Positions 1 through 7,380 of a stretch of 16,823 nucleotides of DNA are shown here, in pieces. The notes beneath the pieces were generated by a model, which worked only from the letters and a program-made list of their open reading frames with translations, ran no database searches and was not told the DNA's origin. A program made the position numbers and the translations under genes. How positions within the stretch are numbered: the first letter of the stretch is position 1; each line of letters opens with the position of its first letter. The DNA lies in NCBI GenBank assembly GCA_900757595.1, contig CAAEOL010000027.1:1-16823 (forward strand). Reading direction: 5' to 3'. This stretch comes from an uncultured Collinsella sp. (lineage in GTDB: Bacteria > Actinomycetota > Coriobacteriia > Coriobacteriales > Coriobacteriaceae).

Positions 1-205
1 CGATGCTGTCGAGCTGGGCCTGAACCTCGTCGAGCTGGGCCTGGGCGGCATTCAGTTTATCGGTGGTTTCTTTGGAAGCCTCCGCCGCATGGGCGCGAGT
101 GGGCAAGCCAAAAAGAACTGCCGCAGAAGCGGCGCCGAACAGGGCCTTAAGGACAGTGCGGCGCGAGAGCTCCTGGGAAAGGATGGAATCGCTGTTTGGT
201 GACAT
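1..205 (-). CDS. Tat-exported coiled-coil protein, N-terminal part (cut by window edge)
   Basis: The first 68 residues are visible. The start ATG (complement of 203-205) has a GGAG about 7 nt upstream. The N-terminus carries a twin-arginine signal: SRRTVLK at residues 14-20, a hydrophobic Ala/Leu-rich stretch, and a likely cleavage site after the AHA near residue 40. The mature part begins a heptad-like, Ala/Gln/Leu-rich coiled coil with a repeated AQLDE/AQLDS unit. In actinobacteria this layout (signal, coiled coil, then a C-terminal NlpC/P60 or M23 domain) is common among cell-wall hydrolases, but the C-terminal domain is outside the window, so the enzymatic role is inference. It is transcribed away from galE, with 266 bp between the two starts. 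Confidence 0.7.
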   Translation of the reverse strand, partial: MSPNSDSILSQELSRRTVLKALFGAASAAVLFGLPTRAHAAEASKETTDKLNAAQAQLDEVQAQLDSI

Positions 206-266
206 ATGTACTCCGTTACATGCTTATTTATATGTCGCTCAACTCATACATATTAGCGTACATATG
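203..266. repeat. 9-nt inverted repeat spanning the upstream region of the Tat protein gene
   Basis: CATATGTAC (203-211) and GTACATATG (258-266) are perfect inverted copies. The left arm includes the start codon of the minus-strand gene. Between them lie further AT-rich words of the same flavour (ACATAT at 248-253). This AT-rich island stands out from the GC-rich surroundings and probably holds the promoter of the minus-strand gene. It may be an operator, but could also be chance in AT-rich promoter DNA. Confidence 0.3.
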
Positions 267-406
267 GCGCGTCCCAACGATTTCCACGAACGGCAGGAAA
301 CTGCAAGGTCGACGGCTCGTAAGCAAATGCCAAAGATCAGGTTATGCGCACGCAAGCTCTTGTATGAGTACGTTAACATAATCCTCTGCTTTTCCTGCCG
401 CGCACG

Positions 407-434
407 TTCTTGGCGCCCCTGCCTGCGCTATACT
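407..434 (+). promoter_or_regulatory. Candidate galE promoter
   Basis: TATACT (429-434) is a good -10 match. A weak -35 (TTCTTG, 407-412) lies 16 nt upstream. The leader to the galE start is about 30 nt and includes the ribosome binding site AGGAG (462-466), 5 nt before the ATG. Confidence 0.45.
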
Positions 435-471
435 CCCCTCAAGAAGTGTTCCTGATTCGATAGGAGACTAC

Positions 472-1533
472 ATGTCCAAAGCACTCGACCCCAAAGACAC
501 CTGCGTCCTCGTAACCGGTGGCGCCGGTTTTATCGGCTCGCACACCGTCGTTCAGCTGCTCGAGGGTGGCTACCAGGTCGTCATCGTCGATGATCTCTCC
601 AACTCCAGCGCCGTCGCCGTCGACCGCGTCAAGACCATCGTGGGCGATGAGGCCGCCAAGAACCTCACCTTCTACGAGGCCAACGTGCTCGACCGCGATG
701 CGATGAACAAGATCTTCGATACCCATCAGATTGACCGCGTCATCCACTTTGCCGGCTTTAAGGCCGTCGGCGAGTCGGTGAGCAAGCCCGTCGAGTACTA
801 CCACAACAACATCGAGAACACCCTGGTGCTCATCGACGTCATGCGCAACCATGGCTGCAAGTCCATCATCTTCTCGAGCTCCTCGACCGTCTACGGCGAC
901 CCGGACAACCCGCCCGTCACCGAGGAGGATCCCAAGAAGCCCGCGACCAACCCCTATGGTTGGACTAAGTGGATGATCGAGCAGATCCTTATGGACGTCC
1001 ACACCGCCGACCCCGAGTGGGACGTCGTGCTGCTCCGTTACTTCAACCCCATCGGCGCTCATCCGTCGGGCCTGATCGGCGAGGACCCCAAGGGCATCCC
1101 CAACAACCTGGTGCCCTATGTCGCCCAGGTCGCCGTGGGCAAGCTCGAGGCCGTTCAGGTCTTTGGCAACGACTACCCCACCCCCGACGGCACCGGCGTG
1201 CGCGACTACATCCACGTGTGCGATCTGGCCTCTGGCCACGTTGCCGCCCTTAACTGGATGAACGGCAAGACCGGCGTCGAGATCTTTAACCTGGGCACCG
1301 GCACCGGTACCTCGGTACTCGAGGTCGTCGCCGCCTTCTCCAAGGCTTGTGGCAAGGAGCTGCCCTACGTGATCCGCGAGCGCCGCGCCGGCGACATCGC
1401 TGCCAACTGGTGCGATGCCTCCAAGGCCGAGCGCATGATGGGCTGGAAGGCCCAGTACGACATCGCGGACATGTGCCGCGATAGCTGGAACTGGCAGAGC
1501 CATAACCCCAATGGCTTCGCCGACGCCGAGTAG
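472..1533 (+). CDS. galE: UDP-glucose 4-epimerase
   Basis: 353 aa, slightly longer than the roughly 330-340 aa typical of GalE. It interconverts UDP-galactose and UDP-glucose in the cytoplasm (Leloir pathway; also supplies UDP-galactose for surface glycans). It is an extended short-chain dehydrogenase/reductase with the NAD-binding TGGAGFIG at residues 15-22, the SSSSTVYG strand at 135-142 with the active-site Ser/Thr, the catalytic Y162/K166 pair in YGWTK, and the sugar-nucleotide-binding RYFNPIGAH segment at 189-197. The ATG start has AGGAG 5 nt upstream. It has its own promoter and terminator, so it appears to be a single-gene unit. No galK or galT is nearby and no GTnTAnAC box precedes it, so it is probably outside the alpha-glucan regulon. 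Confidence 0.96.
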   Translation: MSKALDPKDTCVLVTGGAGFIGSHTVVQLLEGGYQVVIVDDLSNSSAVAVDRVKTIVGDEAAKNLTFYEANVLDRDAMNKIFDTHQIDRVIHFAGFKAVGESVSKPVEYYHNNIENTLVLIDVMRNHGCKSIIFSSSSTVYGDPDNPPVTEEDPKKPATNPYGWTKWMIEQILMDVHTADPEWDVVLLRYFNPIGAHPSGLIGEDPKGIPNNLVPYVAQVAVGKLEAVQVFGNDYPTPDGTGVRDYIHVCDLASGHVAALNWMNGKTGVEIFNLGTGTGTSVLEVVAAFSKACGKELPYVIRERRAGDIAANWCDASKAERMMGWKAQYDIADMCRDSWNWQSHNPNGFADAE

Positions 1534-1555
1534 CAAAAACCTACATACCGCTCTT

Positions 1556-1589
1556 GCCCCGATCTCACGTTGTGAGGTCGGGGCTTTTT
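1556..1589 (+). terminator. Rho-independent terminator of galE
   Basis: A 13-bp stem (1556-1568 with 1572-1584, one G-U pair) and a 3-nt loop are followed by five Ts (1585-1589). It lies 22 nt after the galE stop. Confidence 0.9.
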
Positions 1590-1640
1590 CATGGCATGTA
1601 ACCATTCGCCGAAAATCGACCAACTTTTTTATCTTGCCTG

Positions 1641-1668
1641 TACATGTTTAAACAACATGTTTTACAAT
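1641..1668 (+). promoter_or_regulatory. malQ promoter with palindromic operator
   Basis: ATGTTTAAACAA (1644-1655; the inner TGTTTAAACA is a perfect palindrome) matches the TTGTTTAAACAA box seen at four other places in this window and contains the GTnTAnAC core of HutC/TreR-type GntR operators. A -10 candidate TACAAT (1663-1668) follows, so bound repressor would block the promoter. The downstream AATAGGCGTATCG (1666-1678) closely resembles AATAGCGTATCG in the ABC operon promoter, so the exact -10 is uncertain (TACAAT or TATCGA). Confidence 0.65.
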
Positions 1669-1753
1669 AGGCGTATCGAATCAGAACATCGGAGGCGGAC
1701 TGCACACCCATCGGCAGGCCGACCCCACAACAAGAAGGTTGGTGAGCGCATTC

Positions 1754-3259
1754 ATGGAGCGTGCAAGCGGCGTCCTCATGCCCGTCTCATCTCTGCCCGG
1801 ACCATACGGAATCGGCGGCTTTGGCTGGAATGCCTACGACTTCGTCGATTTTCTCGCCTCGTGCAAACAACATTACTGGCAGATTCTGCCCCTTACGACG
1901 ACCAGCTATGGCGATTCGCCCTATCAGTCGTTCTCGGCCCGCGCAGGCAACCCCAACTTTATCGACTTTGCCGAGCTTATCGAGGCAGGGTATCTGGAGC
2001 AGCGCGATATCGATGGCGTGTATCTGGGATCCGACCCCAGCAATGTCGACTACGGTGCCATCTTTGGGGGTCGCCGTCAGATTCTCGACCGCGCCGCCGA
2101 GCGCTTTGCTGCCGACAAGCCGGCCGATTTCGATGACTTTATCCAGGCCAACGAGGACTGGCTCATCCCCTACTGTGAGTTCATGACCGTCAAAGAGGAG
2201 TGCGGTCTCAAGGCGTTTTGGGAGTGGCCCGCGGAGCTCCGCACCCGCGGCGAGGCTTCCGCCAAGGTCTGCGCCGACCATCCGGCGCGTATGCTCTACC
2301 ACCAGATGACGCAGTACTTCTTCGACCGCCAATGGAGCCGCCTCAAGGCATACGCCAACGAGCGCGACATCCTGATCATCGGCGACCTGCCCATCTACGT
2401 CTCGCGCGACTCCGTCGAGATGTGGGCGACACCTGAGCTCTTTAAGATCGACGCCGCCGGCAACCCCGTCAGTGTCGCCGGCACACCGCCCGATCAGTTC
2501 TCCGCCACCGGCCAGTACTGGGGCAATCCCATCTATGACTGGGATGCCATGGAAGCAGACGGCTTCTCCTGGTGGGAAGGCCGCATCCGCGCCGCACTCA
2601 ACATGTACGACGTTATCCGTCTGGACCACTTCCGTGGCTTTGAGGCCTACTGGGAGGTGCCGTTCTCCTCGCCTGATTCGTCCTACGGTTCGTGGACGCA
2701 GGGTCCCGGCCTCAAGCTCTTCAAGACACTCGAGGAAAAGCTCGGCACGCTGCCCATCATCGCCGAGGACCTGGGCTTCCTCACCCCCGGCGTCATCGAT
2801 ATGCGCGACAACTCGGGCTTCCCCGGCATGAAGATCCTGCAGTTTGCCTTTGAGGGCACCAACTCGTACTACCTGCCGCACAACTACATTGCCAACACCG
2901 TCGCCTACGTGGGCACCCACGACAACGAGACGGCACGCGGCTGGTTTGAAGGAACGGCCACCCCGCGTCAGCGCGAGCAGACAGCCCTGTACACCCATCA
3001 GCAGGCCGGCGAGCCTATCACCGACGCGCTCAACCGAACCATCGCAGCCAGCGTGAGCGACACGTGCATCTACACCATGCAGGACCTGCTCAACTTGGGC
3101 AACGAGGCGCGCATCAACACCCCTGCCACACTGGGCGGCAACTGGACCTGGCGCATGCTCGACGGCGCCATCACCCGCGAGCTCGAGCACAAACTCACCG
3201 ACTGGACCGAGACCTACTTCCGCATCCCGTCGGAAGCCGAAATCGAGCTTCCTCAATAG
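1754..3259 (+). CDS. malQ: 4-alpha-glucanotransferase (amylomaltase, GH77)
   Basis: 501 aa, the usual size for the short bacterial amylomaltases. In the cytoplasm it transfers glucan segments between maltodextrins and releases glucose, turning short dextrins into chains long enough for phosphorylase. The GH77 motifs are present: RASGVLMPVSSLP at the N-terminus, GDLPIYVS near 210-217, the nucleophile D291 in RLDHFRGF, acid/base E338 in IIAEDLG, and D390 in VGTHDNE. I chose the ATG at 1754, which has GGTGAG 7 nt upstream and the normal family N-terminus. In-frame TTG (1739) and GTG (1742) would add 4-5 residues and sit too close to the upstream AAGAAGG. It precedes glgP in the same direction. 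The operator box upstream suggests control by the local GntR protein. Confidence 0.95.
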   Translation: MERASGVLMPVSSLPGPYGIGGFGWNAYDFVDFLASCKQHYWQILPLTTTSYGDSPYQSFSARAGNPNFIDFAELIEAGYLEQRDIDGVYLGSDPSNVDYGAIFGGRRQILDRAAERFAADKPADFDDFIQANEDWLIPYCEFMTVKEECGLKAFWEWPAELRTRGEASAKVCADHPARMLYHQMTQYFFDRQWSRLKAYANERDILIIGDLPIYVSRDSVEMWATPELFKIDAAGNPVSVAGTPPDQFSATGQYWGNPIYDWDAMEADGFSWWEGRIRAALNMYDVIRLDHFRGFEAYWEVPFSSPDSSYGSWTQGPGLKLFKTLEEKLGTLPIIAEDLGFLTPGVIDMRDNSGFPGMKILQFAFEGTNSYYLPHNYIANTVAYVGTHDNETARGWFEGTATPRQREQTALYTHQQAGEPITDALNRTIAASVSDTCIYTMQDLLNLGNEARINTPATLGGNWTWRMLDGAITRELEHKLTDWTETYFRIPSEAEIELPQ

Positions 3260-3266
3260 GAGCTAC

Positions 3267-3307
3267 CGCGCCCGACCCCTCCCCACCGTGCGGGCGCGCT
3301 TGCTTTT
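3267..3307 (+). terminator. First of two tandem terminators after malQ
   Basis: An 8-bp stem CGCGCCCG/CGGGCGCG (3267-3274 with 3291-3298), with a 16-nt pyrimidine-rich loop, is followed by CTTGCTTTT. It begins 7 nt after the malQ stop. Confidence 0.6.
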
Positions 3308-3349
3308 CCCGCGCGAGGCCACCCCAATCCCCTCGCGCGGGATTCTTTT
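3308..3349 (+). terminator. Second of two tandem terminators after malQ
   Basis: A perfect 11-bp stem CCCGCGCGAGG/CCTCGCGCGGG (3308-3318 with 3331-3341), with a 12-nt loop, is followed by ATTCTTTT. It directly abuts the previous hairpin. The gap from here to the glgP ribosome binding site is only about 30 nt and shows no convincing -35/-10 pair, so glgP may depend partly on read-through or on a promoter I cannot recognise. Confidence 0.8.
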
Positions 3350-3388
3350 GAATTTCTGACATGTAGTCAACCCATCACAGGAGGAAAC

Positions 3389-5656
3389 ATGCCCCGCATC
3401 AATCTTGCGGATCTTGCCGAGCAGTCCTTTGGAACTTCGCTCGAGCAACTCGACGACCGCCGCATTTACAAACTGCTGGTCAAGCTCGTGCAGGAGCGCT
3501 CTGCCGCTTGCCCGCTTAACAACGGCAAGAAAAAGCTCTATTACATTTCCGCCGAATTTTTGATCGGCAAGCTGCTCATCAACAACATGATCGACCTCGG
3601 CATCTACGACGAGGTTAAGGACCAGCTCACCGCCGCAGGCCACGACCTCAACAAGATCGAGGAATTCGAGGTCGAGCCGTCGCTCGGCAACGGTGGCCTG
3701 GGTCGCCTGGCCGCGTGCTTCCTGGATTCCATCGCCACGCTGGGCTTGACCGGCGATGGCGTGGGCCTCAACTATCACTACGGTCTGTTCCGTCAGCGCT
3801 TTGTCGACAACCAGCAAAAGGCCGTCCCCGATGAGTGGCTCGGCGAGCAGGACATCCTAGTCGACGATGACCGCTCCTACACCGTCGAGTTCGGCGATTT
3901 TGCCGTTACCTCCAAGCTCGTCAACATCGATGTGCCTGGTTACGGCCAGCCCACCAAGAACCGCCTGCGCCTGTTTGACCTGGCAAGTGTCGACGACGGC
4001 CTGGTCCCCGGCAGTTCCATCGACTTCGACAAGACCGAAATCGCCAAGAACCTCACCCTGTTCCTCTATCCGGATGATTCCGACGAGCAGGGCCGCCTGC
4101 TTCGCATCTACCAGGAGTACTTCATGGTGAGCAACGCCGCCCAGCTCCTGATCGACGAGGCCGTCGAGCGCGGCAGCAACCTGCACGATCTGGCCGACTA
4201 CGCCGTGGTCCAAATTAACGACACGCACCCCACCATGGTCATCCCCGAGCTCATTCGCTTGCTCACCACCGAGCATGGCATCGAGTTTGACGAGGCCGTG
4301 ACCATCGTACGCTCCATGGTCGCCTACACTAACCACACGATCCTTGCCGAGGCGCTCGAGAAGTGGCCGCTCGCCAGCCTGCAGAAGGTCTCCCCTGCCA
4401 TCGCCGACATTATCGTCAAGCTCGATGAGATCGCGAAAGCCGAGCACGATGACCCGCGCGTCGCCATCATCGACGAATACGACACCGTCCACATGGCCCA
4501 CATGGACATCCACTTTGGCTTCTCCATCAACGGCGTAGCCGCCCTCCACACCAAGATCCTGGAGGACACCGAGCTTCATCCGTTCTACGAGATCTACCCC
4601 GAGAAGTTCTCCAACAAGACCAACGGCATCACCTTCCGCCGCTGGATCCATGGGGCCAACCCCGCGCTCGCCAGCCTGCTCGACGATGTGATCGGCACCG
4701 ACTGGCGCAGCACCGGCGATCTGAGCAAACTCGCCAAGTTCGCCGACGACAAGGACGTTCTTGAGCGCCTGGCCGCCACCAAGGTCGAGGCCAAGGCCAT
4801 CATGCGCCAGTTCATGGCACTCGAGCAGGGCGTGACCATTCCCTCCAACGCCATCATCGATGTTCAGGTCAAGCGTATCCACGAGTACAAGCGCCAGCAG
4901 ATGCTCGCGCTCTACATCATCTGGAAGTATCTCGACATCAAGAACGGCAACAAGCCCGCTCACCCCGTCACCATCATCTTTGGCGGCAAGGCAGCACCTG
5001 CCTACACCATCGCCCAGAACATCATCCATCTGATCCTGACGCTGTCGCAGTGGATTGCAAACGACCCCGACGTGGCTCCCTACCTGCAGGTTGTCATGAT
5101 CGAGAACTACAACGTCACCGCCGCCGAGCGCGTGATCCCCGCCGCCGACATCTCCGAGCAGATCAGCCTGGCCTCCAAGGAGGCGAGCGGCACCTCCAAC
5201 ATGAAGTTCATGCTCAACGGTGCCCTGACCCTGTGCACGCTCGACGGTGCCAACGTGGAGATTGCCGAGCTCGTGGGCGACGAGAACATCTACACCTTTG
5301 GCGCCTCGTCCAAGCAGGTCGAGCAGCTCTACGCCGACGGCACCTACGATGCCGGCGTGCTCTACCGCAAGCCCGGCACCAAACTGCTGGTGGACTTCAT
5401 CACCAACCCCGCCTTTATGGCGACCGGCAACGCAGAGCGCCTGCAGCGTCTGCACGACGACATCAAGGGCAAGGACTGGTTTATGGCCCTGCTCGACATT
5501 GAGGAGTACATCCAGACCAAGGAGCGCGTGCTGGCCGACTACGAGGACCAGGACGCTTGGATGCGCAAGGCGCTCATCAATATCGCCAACGCCGGCACCT
5601 TCTCGTCCGACCGTACGATCTCCCAGTACAACGACGAGATCTGGCACCTGAGCTAG
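3389..5656 (+). CDS. glgP: Glycogen/maltodextrin phosphorylase (GT35)
   Basis: 755 aa, shorter than E. coli GlgP/MalP (about 800 aa) but complete. It phosphorolyses alpha-1,4-glucans to glucose 1-phosphate in the cytoplasm. The N-terminal half has the SLGNGGLGRLAACFLDS motif near residues 97-113. INDTHP and YTNHT follow in the middle. The pyridoxal-phosphate lysine is K606 in EASGTSNMKF, followed by LNGALTLCTLDGANVEI. Start ATG at 3389 with a full AGGAGG (3379-3384) 4 nt upstream. It follows malQ, its usual functional partner: MalQ lengthens short dextrins and GlgP shortens them. It could act on stored glycogen as well as imported dextrin; the sequence alone does not decide this. Confidence 0.95.
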   Translation: MPRINLADLAEQSFGTSLEQLDDRRIYKLLVKLVQERSAACPLNNGKKKLYYISAEFLIGKLLINNMIDLGIYDEVKDQLTAAGHDLNKIEEFEVEPSLGNGGLGRLAACFLDSIATLGLTGDGVGLNYHYGLFRQRFVDNQQKAVPDEWLGEQDILVDDDRSYTVEFGDFAVTSKLVNIDVPGYGQPTKNRLRLFDLASVDDGLVPGSSIDFDKTEIAKNLTLFLYPDDSDEQGRLLRIYQEYFMVSNAAQLLIDEAVERGSNLHDLADYAVVQINDTHPTMVIPELIRLLTTEHGIEFDEAVTIVRSMVAYTNHTILAEALEKWPLASLQKVSPAIADIIVKLDEIAKAEHDDPRVAIIDEYDTVHMAHMDIHFGFSINGVAALHTKILEDTELHPFYEIYPEKFSNKTNGITFRRWIHGANPALASLLDDVIGTDWRSTGDLSKLAKFADDKDVLERLAATKVEAKAIMRQFMALEQGVTIPSNAIIDVQVKRIHEYKRQQMLALYIIWKYLDIKNGNKPAHPVTIIFGGKAAPAYTIAQNIIHLILTLSQWIANDPDVAPYLQVVMIENYNVTAAERVIPAADISEQISLASKEASGTSNMKFMLNGALTLCTLDGANVEIAELVGDENIYTFGASSKQVEQLYADGTYDAGVLYRKPGTKLLVDFITNPAFMATGNAERLQRLHDDIKGKDWFMALLDIEEYIQTKERVLADYEDQDAWMRKALINIANAGTFSSDRTISQYNDEIWHLS

Positions 5657-5685
5657 CTCATTCCCCTTACCCATCCTCTTGAGAA

Positions 5686-5716
5686 ACGGAGTCGTGCCAA
5701 CACGGCTCCGTTTTTT
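5686..5716 (+). terminator. Rho-independent terminator of glgP
   Basis: An 11-bp stem (5686-5696 with 5701-5711, one G-U pair), CCAA tetraloop and a run of six Ts (5711-5716). It lies 30 nt after the glgP stop. Confidence 0.92.
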
Positions 5717-5756
5717 GTGCCCGCACGTTACCCTGTGACCCGACTCGGCCAAACAA

Positions 5757-5972
5757 TCTCGATCTGTAACAACTACTCGGTAAAAACGGCCCCAGCTGTT
5801 ACAGATTGAGACATACCGGCCCCTCCCTTTGGGTTTATCTCAATCTGTAACATCTAGCAGCTGAAATTCGCCTTTGGTGTTACAGATTTAGATGAAATGG
5901 TTAGCTCAGCGGAACCGTCTCGATCTGTAACACCTAGCGTCCGAAATCGGCCCTACCTGTTACAGATTGAAA
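5757..5972. repeat. Array of three 55-nt inverted-repeat (REPIN-like) units with 40-nt arm spacing
   Basis: The word TCTCRATCTGTAACA and its complement TGTTACAGATTGAGA alternate six times: arms start at 5757, 5797, 5838, 5878, 5918 and 5958, giving steps of 40, 41, 40, 40 and 40 nt. Each plus/minus pair forms a hairpin of 15-nt arms around a 25-nt centre: units 5757-5811, 5838-5892 and 5918-5972. The three centres resemble one another (shared CTA near the left, GAAAT or AAAAA in the middle, GCC near the right), whereas the 26- and 25-nt stretches between units do not. So the repeated entity is the 55-nt hairpin. It sits between the convergent ends of glgP and the ABC operon. This and the flanking terminators account for all of the gene-less stretch 5657-6112. 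The function is unknown. Confidence 0.85.
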
Positions 5973-5994
5973 CAAGCAACCGGTCAGACAATCC

Positions 5995-6044
5995 CAACAC
6001 AAAGAAAGGCTCCCCTCTCGCCCAGTGGACGGGAGGGGAGCCTT
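5995..6044 (-). terminator. Terminator of the ABC transporter operon
   Basis: An 11-bp perfect stem AAGGCTCCCCT/AGGGGAGCCTT (6006-6016 with 6034-6044) is extended by four further pairs. On the minus strand it is followed by TTCTTTGTGTT, an acceptable U-rich tail. It lies about 70 nt after the stop of the ATPase gene. Confidence 0.8.
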
Positions 6045-6112
6045 ATATGTGACCGCGGCAAAAGGATGGCAATACCGCAGTCGCCCAAAGGAAGGGCCTG
6101 GATGCACCGGGC

Positions 6113-7312
6113 CTAGATAAGGTTCTTGCCAGAGACCTTATCGAAGAGGTGGGTCGCGTTCTTCTCGAACTTGAACCAGATGGGGTCGCCCGCCTTGAGC
6201 GCGCCCTTGGCCTCGAGGTCGACGACGGGGATAATCAGGACAAACTGGCCGTCGGGAGCGGTCACGTGGACATGCTCGGTCGAACCCATGAGCTCGGTGA
6301 CCTCGATGGTGCCCTGGAGCGCGCCCTCCTCGCCCTTGTCGGCAAGCAGGATCTGCTCGGGACGCACGCCGGCCGTAATCTTCTTCACGTCACCGCCGTC
6401 CCAGTTGAGGGCAAGCTGAGCGCAAGTCTCGGGGGCGAGCGCCACGTTCATATCCTCGGTCTTGACGGTAAAGCCGTTGCCCGAGCGCACCAGCTGGGCA
6501 TCGAAGAAGTTCATCTGCGGCACGCCGATGAAGCCTGCGACGAAGATGTTCGCGGGATGGTTGAAGACCTCCTGCGGCGTGGCGATCTGCTGGACAACGC
6601 CGTCCTTCATGACCACGATGCGGTCGCCAAGGGTCATGGCCTCGGTCTGGTCGTGAGTAACGTAGATGAAGGTGCCCTTGATCTCGTGACGCAGCTTAAT
6701 GAGCTCGGCACGCATCTGGTTACGCAGCTTGGCGTCCAGGTTGGACAGCGGCTCGTCCATCAGGAAGACCTTGGGATCACGCACGATGGCGCGGCCGATA
6801 GCGACACGCTGGCGCTGGCCGCCCGAAAGCGCCTTGGGCTTACGGTCGAGGTACTGGGTAATGCCCAGAATCTCGGCCGCAGAGCGAACCTTACGGTCGA
6901 TTTCGTCTTTGGGGACCTTCTTGAGCTCAAGCGTAAACGCCATGTTCTCGTACACCGTCATATTGGGGTACAGAGCATAGCTCTGGAACACCATGGCAAT
7001 GTCGCGGTCCTTGGGTGCCACGTCGTTGACGCGCTTGCCGTCGATGAGCACGTCGCCCGAGGTGATGTCCTCCAGGCCGGCGATCATGCGCATCGTCGTG
7101 GACTTACCGCAGCCAGACGGGCCAACGAGGACGATGAACTCCTGGTCGTGAACGGTGAGGTTGAAGTCCTCTACAGCGAGCACACCGTCCTCGGTAACCT
7201 TGAGGTTGTGCTTCTTCTCCTCGGTCTTCTTCTTTTTGCCAAAGAAGCCCTTCTTTTTGGACTCGTTGTTGGGATACACCTTCTGAACATGTTTGAGAAC
7301 GATCTCGGCCAT
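6113..7312 (-). CDS. msmK: Sugar ABC transporter ATPase, MsmK/UgpC type
   Basis: 399 aa. It hydrolyses ATP to drive the two permeases of this operon at the inner face of the membrane. Walker A GPSGCGKS at 64-71, Q-loop Q110, signature LSGGQ at 162-166, Walker B VFLMDE at 182-187, switch histidine H220 in VTHDQTEAMTL, then a C-terminal regulatory (MalK-like TOBE) region. This class is usually 360-375 aa; the extra length comes mainly from a lysine-rich insertion at residues 18-38 (KKKGFFGKKKKTEEKK), inside the first beta-strand region before Walker A. Start ATG with AAAGG upstream. It is the last gene of the operon, 68 nt after the permease. Such ATPases often serve several sugar transporters. 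Confidence 0.92.
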   Translation of the reverse strand: MAEIVLKHVQKVYPNNESKKKGFFGKKKKTEEKKHNLKVTEDGVLAVEDFNLTVHDQEFIVLVGPSGCGKSTTMRMIAGLEDITSGDVLIDGKRVNDVAPKDRDIAMVFQSYALYPNMTVYENMAFTLELKKVPKDEIDRKVRSAAEILGITQYLDRKPKALSGGQRQRVAIGRAIVRDPKVFLMDEPLSNLDAKLRNQMRAELIKLRHEIKGTFIYVTHDQTEAMTLGDRIVVMKDGVVQQIATPQEVFNHPANIFVAGFIGVPQMNFFDAQLVRSGNGFTVKTEDMNVALAPETCAQLALNWDGGDVKKITAGVRPEQILLADKGEEGALQGTIEVTELMGSTEHVHVTAPDGQFVLIIPVVDLEAKGALKAGDPIWFKFEKNATHLFDKVSGKNLI

Positions 7313-7330
7313 GTCTTTACCTTTCGATAT

Positions 7331-7355
7331 GCGGCGCCGCGCTGAGGGGCGCCGC
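7331..7355 (-). other. Intergenic hairpin before the ATPase gene
   Basis: GCGGCGCC (7331-7338) pairs perfectly with GGCGCCGC (7348-7355) around a 9-nt loop, 19 nt before the ATPase start. No U-tract follows on the minus strand, so it is not a classical terminator. It may protect upstream mRNA or tune the expression of the last gene. Confidence 0.6.
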
Positions 7356-7380
7356 AGAAACTTGCAAAACAGTTACGGCA

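Noticed and set aside
63..455. Plus-strand open frame of 130 codons upstream of galE
   Set aside because: It overlaps the Tat protein gene in antisense and runs through the galE promoter region; no ribosome binding site or family features.
439..1623. Long minus-strand open frame opposite galE
   Set aside because: Shadow of galE; the composition is Val/Ala/Gly/Asp-rich and it has no family motif. The same holds for frames opposite malQ (1787-3256) and the ABC genes.
1669..1753. Riboswitch in the malQ leader
   Set aside because: The leader is about 80 nt and GC-rich with some pairing potential, but no known riboswitch core or terminator/antiterminator pair is visible.
3857..5752. Long minus-strand open frame opposite glgP (631 codons)
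   Set aside because: It is a shadow of glgP caused by GC-rich codon use; its product has low-complexity Val/Asp/Gly/Leu composition and no ribosome binding site.
5757..5972. CRISPR array
   Set aside because: The spacing is CRISPR-like (about 40 nt), but the repeats are only 15 nt, alternate in orientation, and every other spacer is related in sequence. No cas genes are present.
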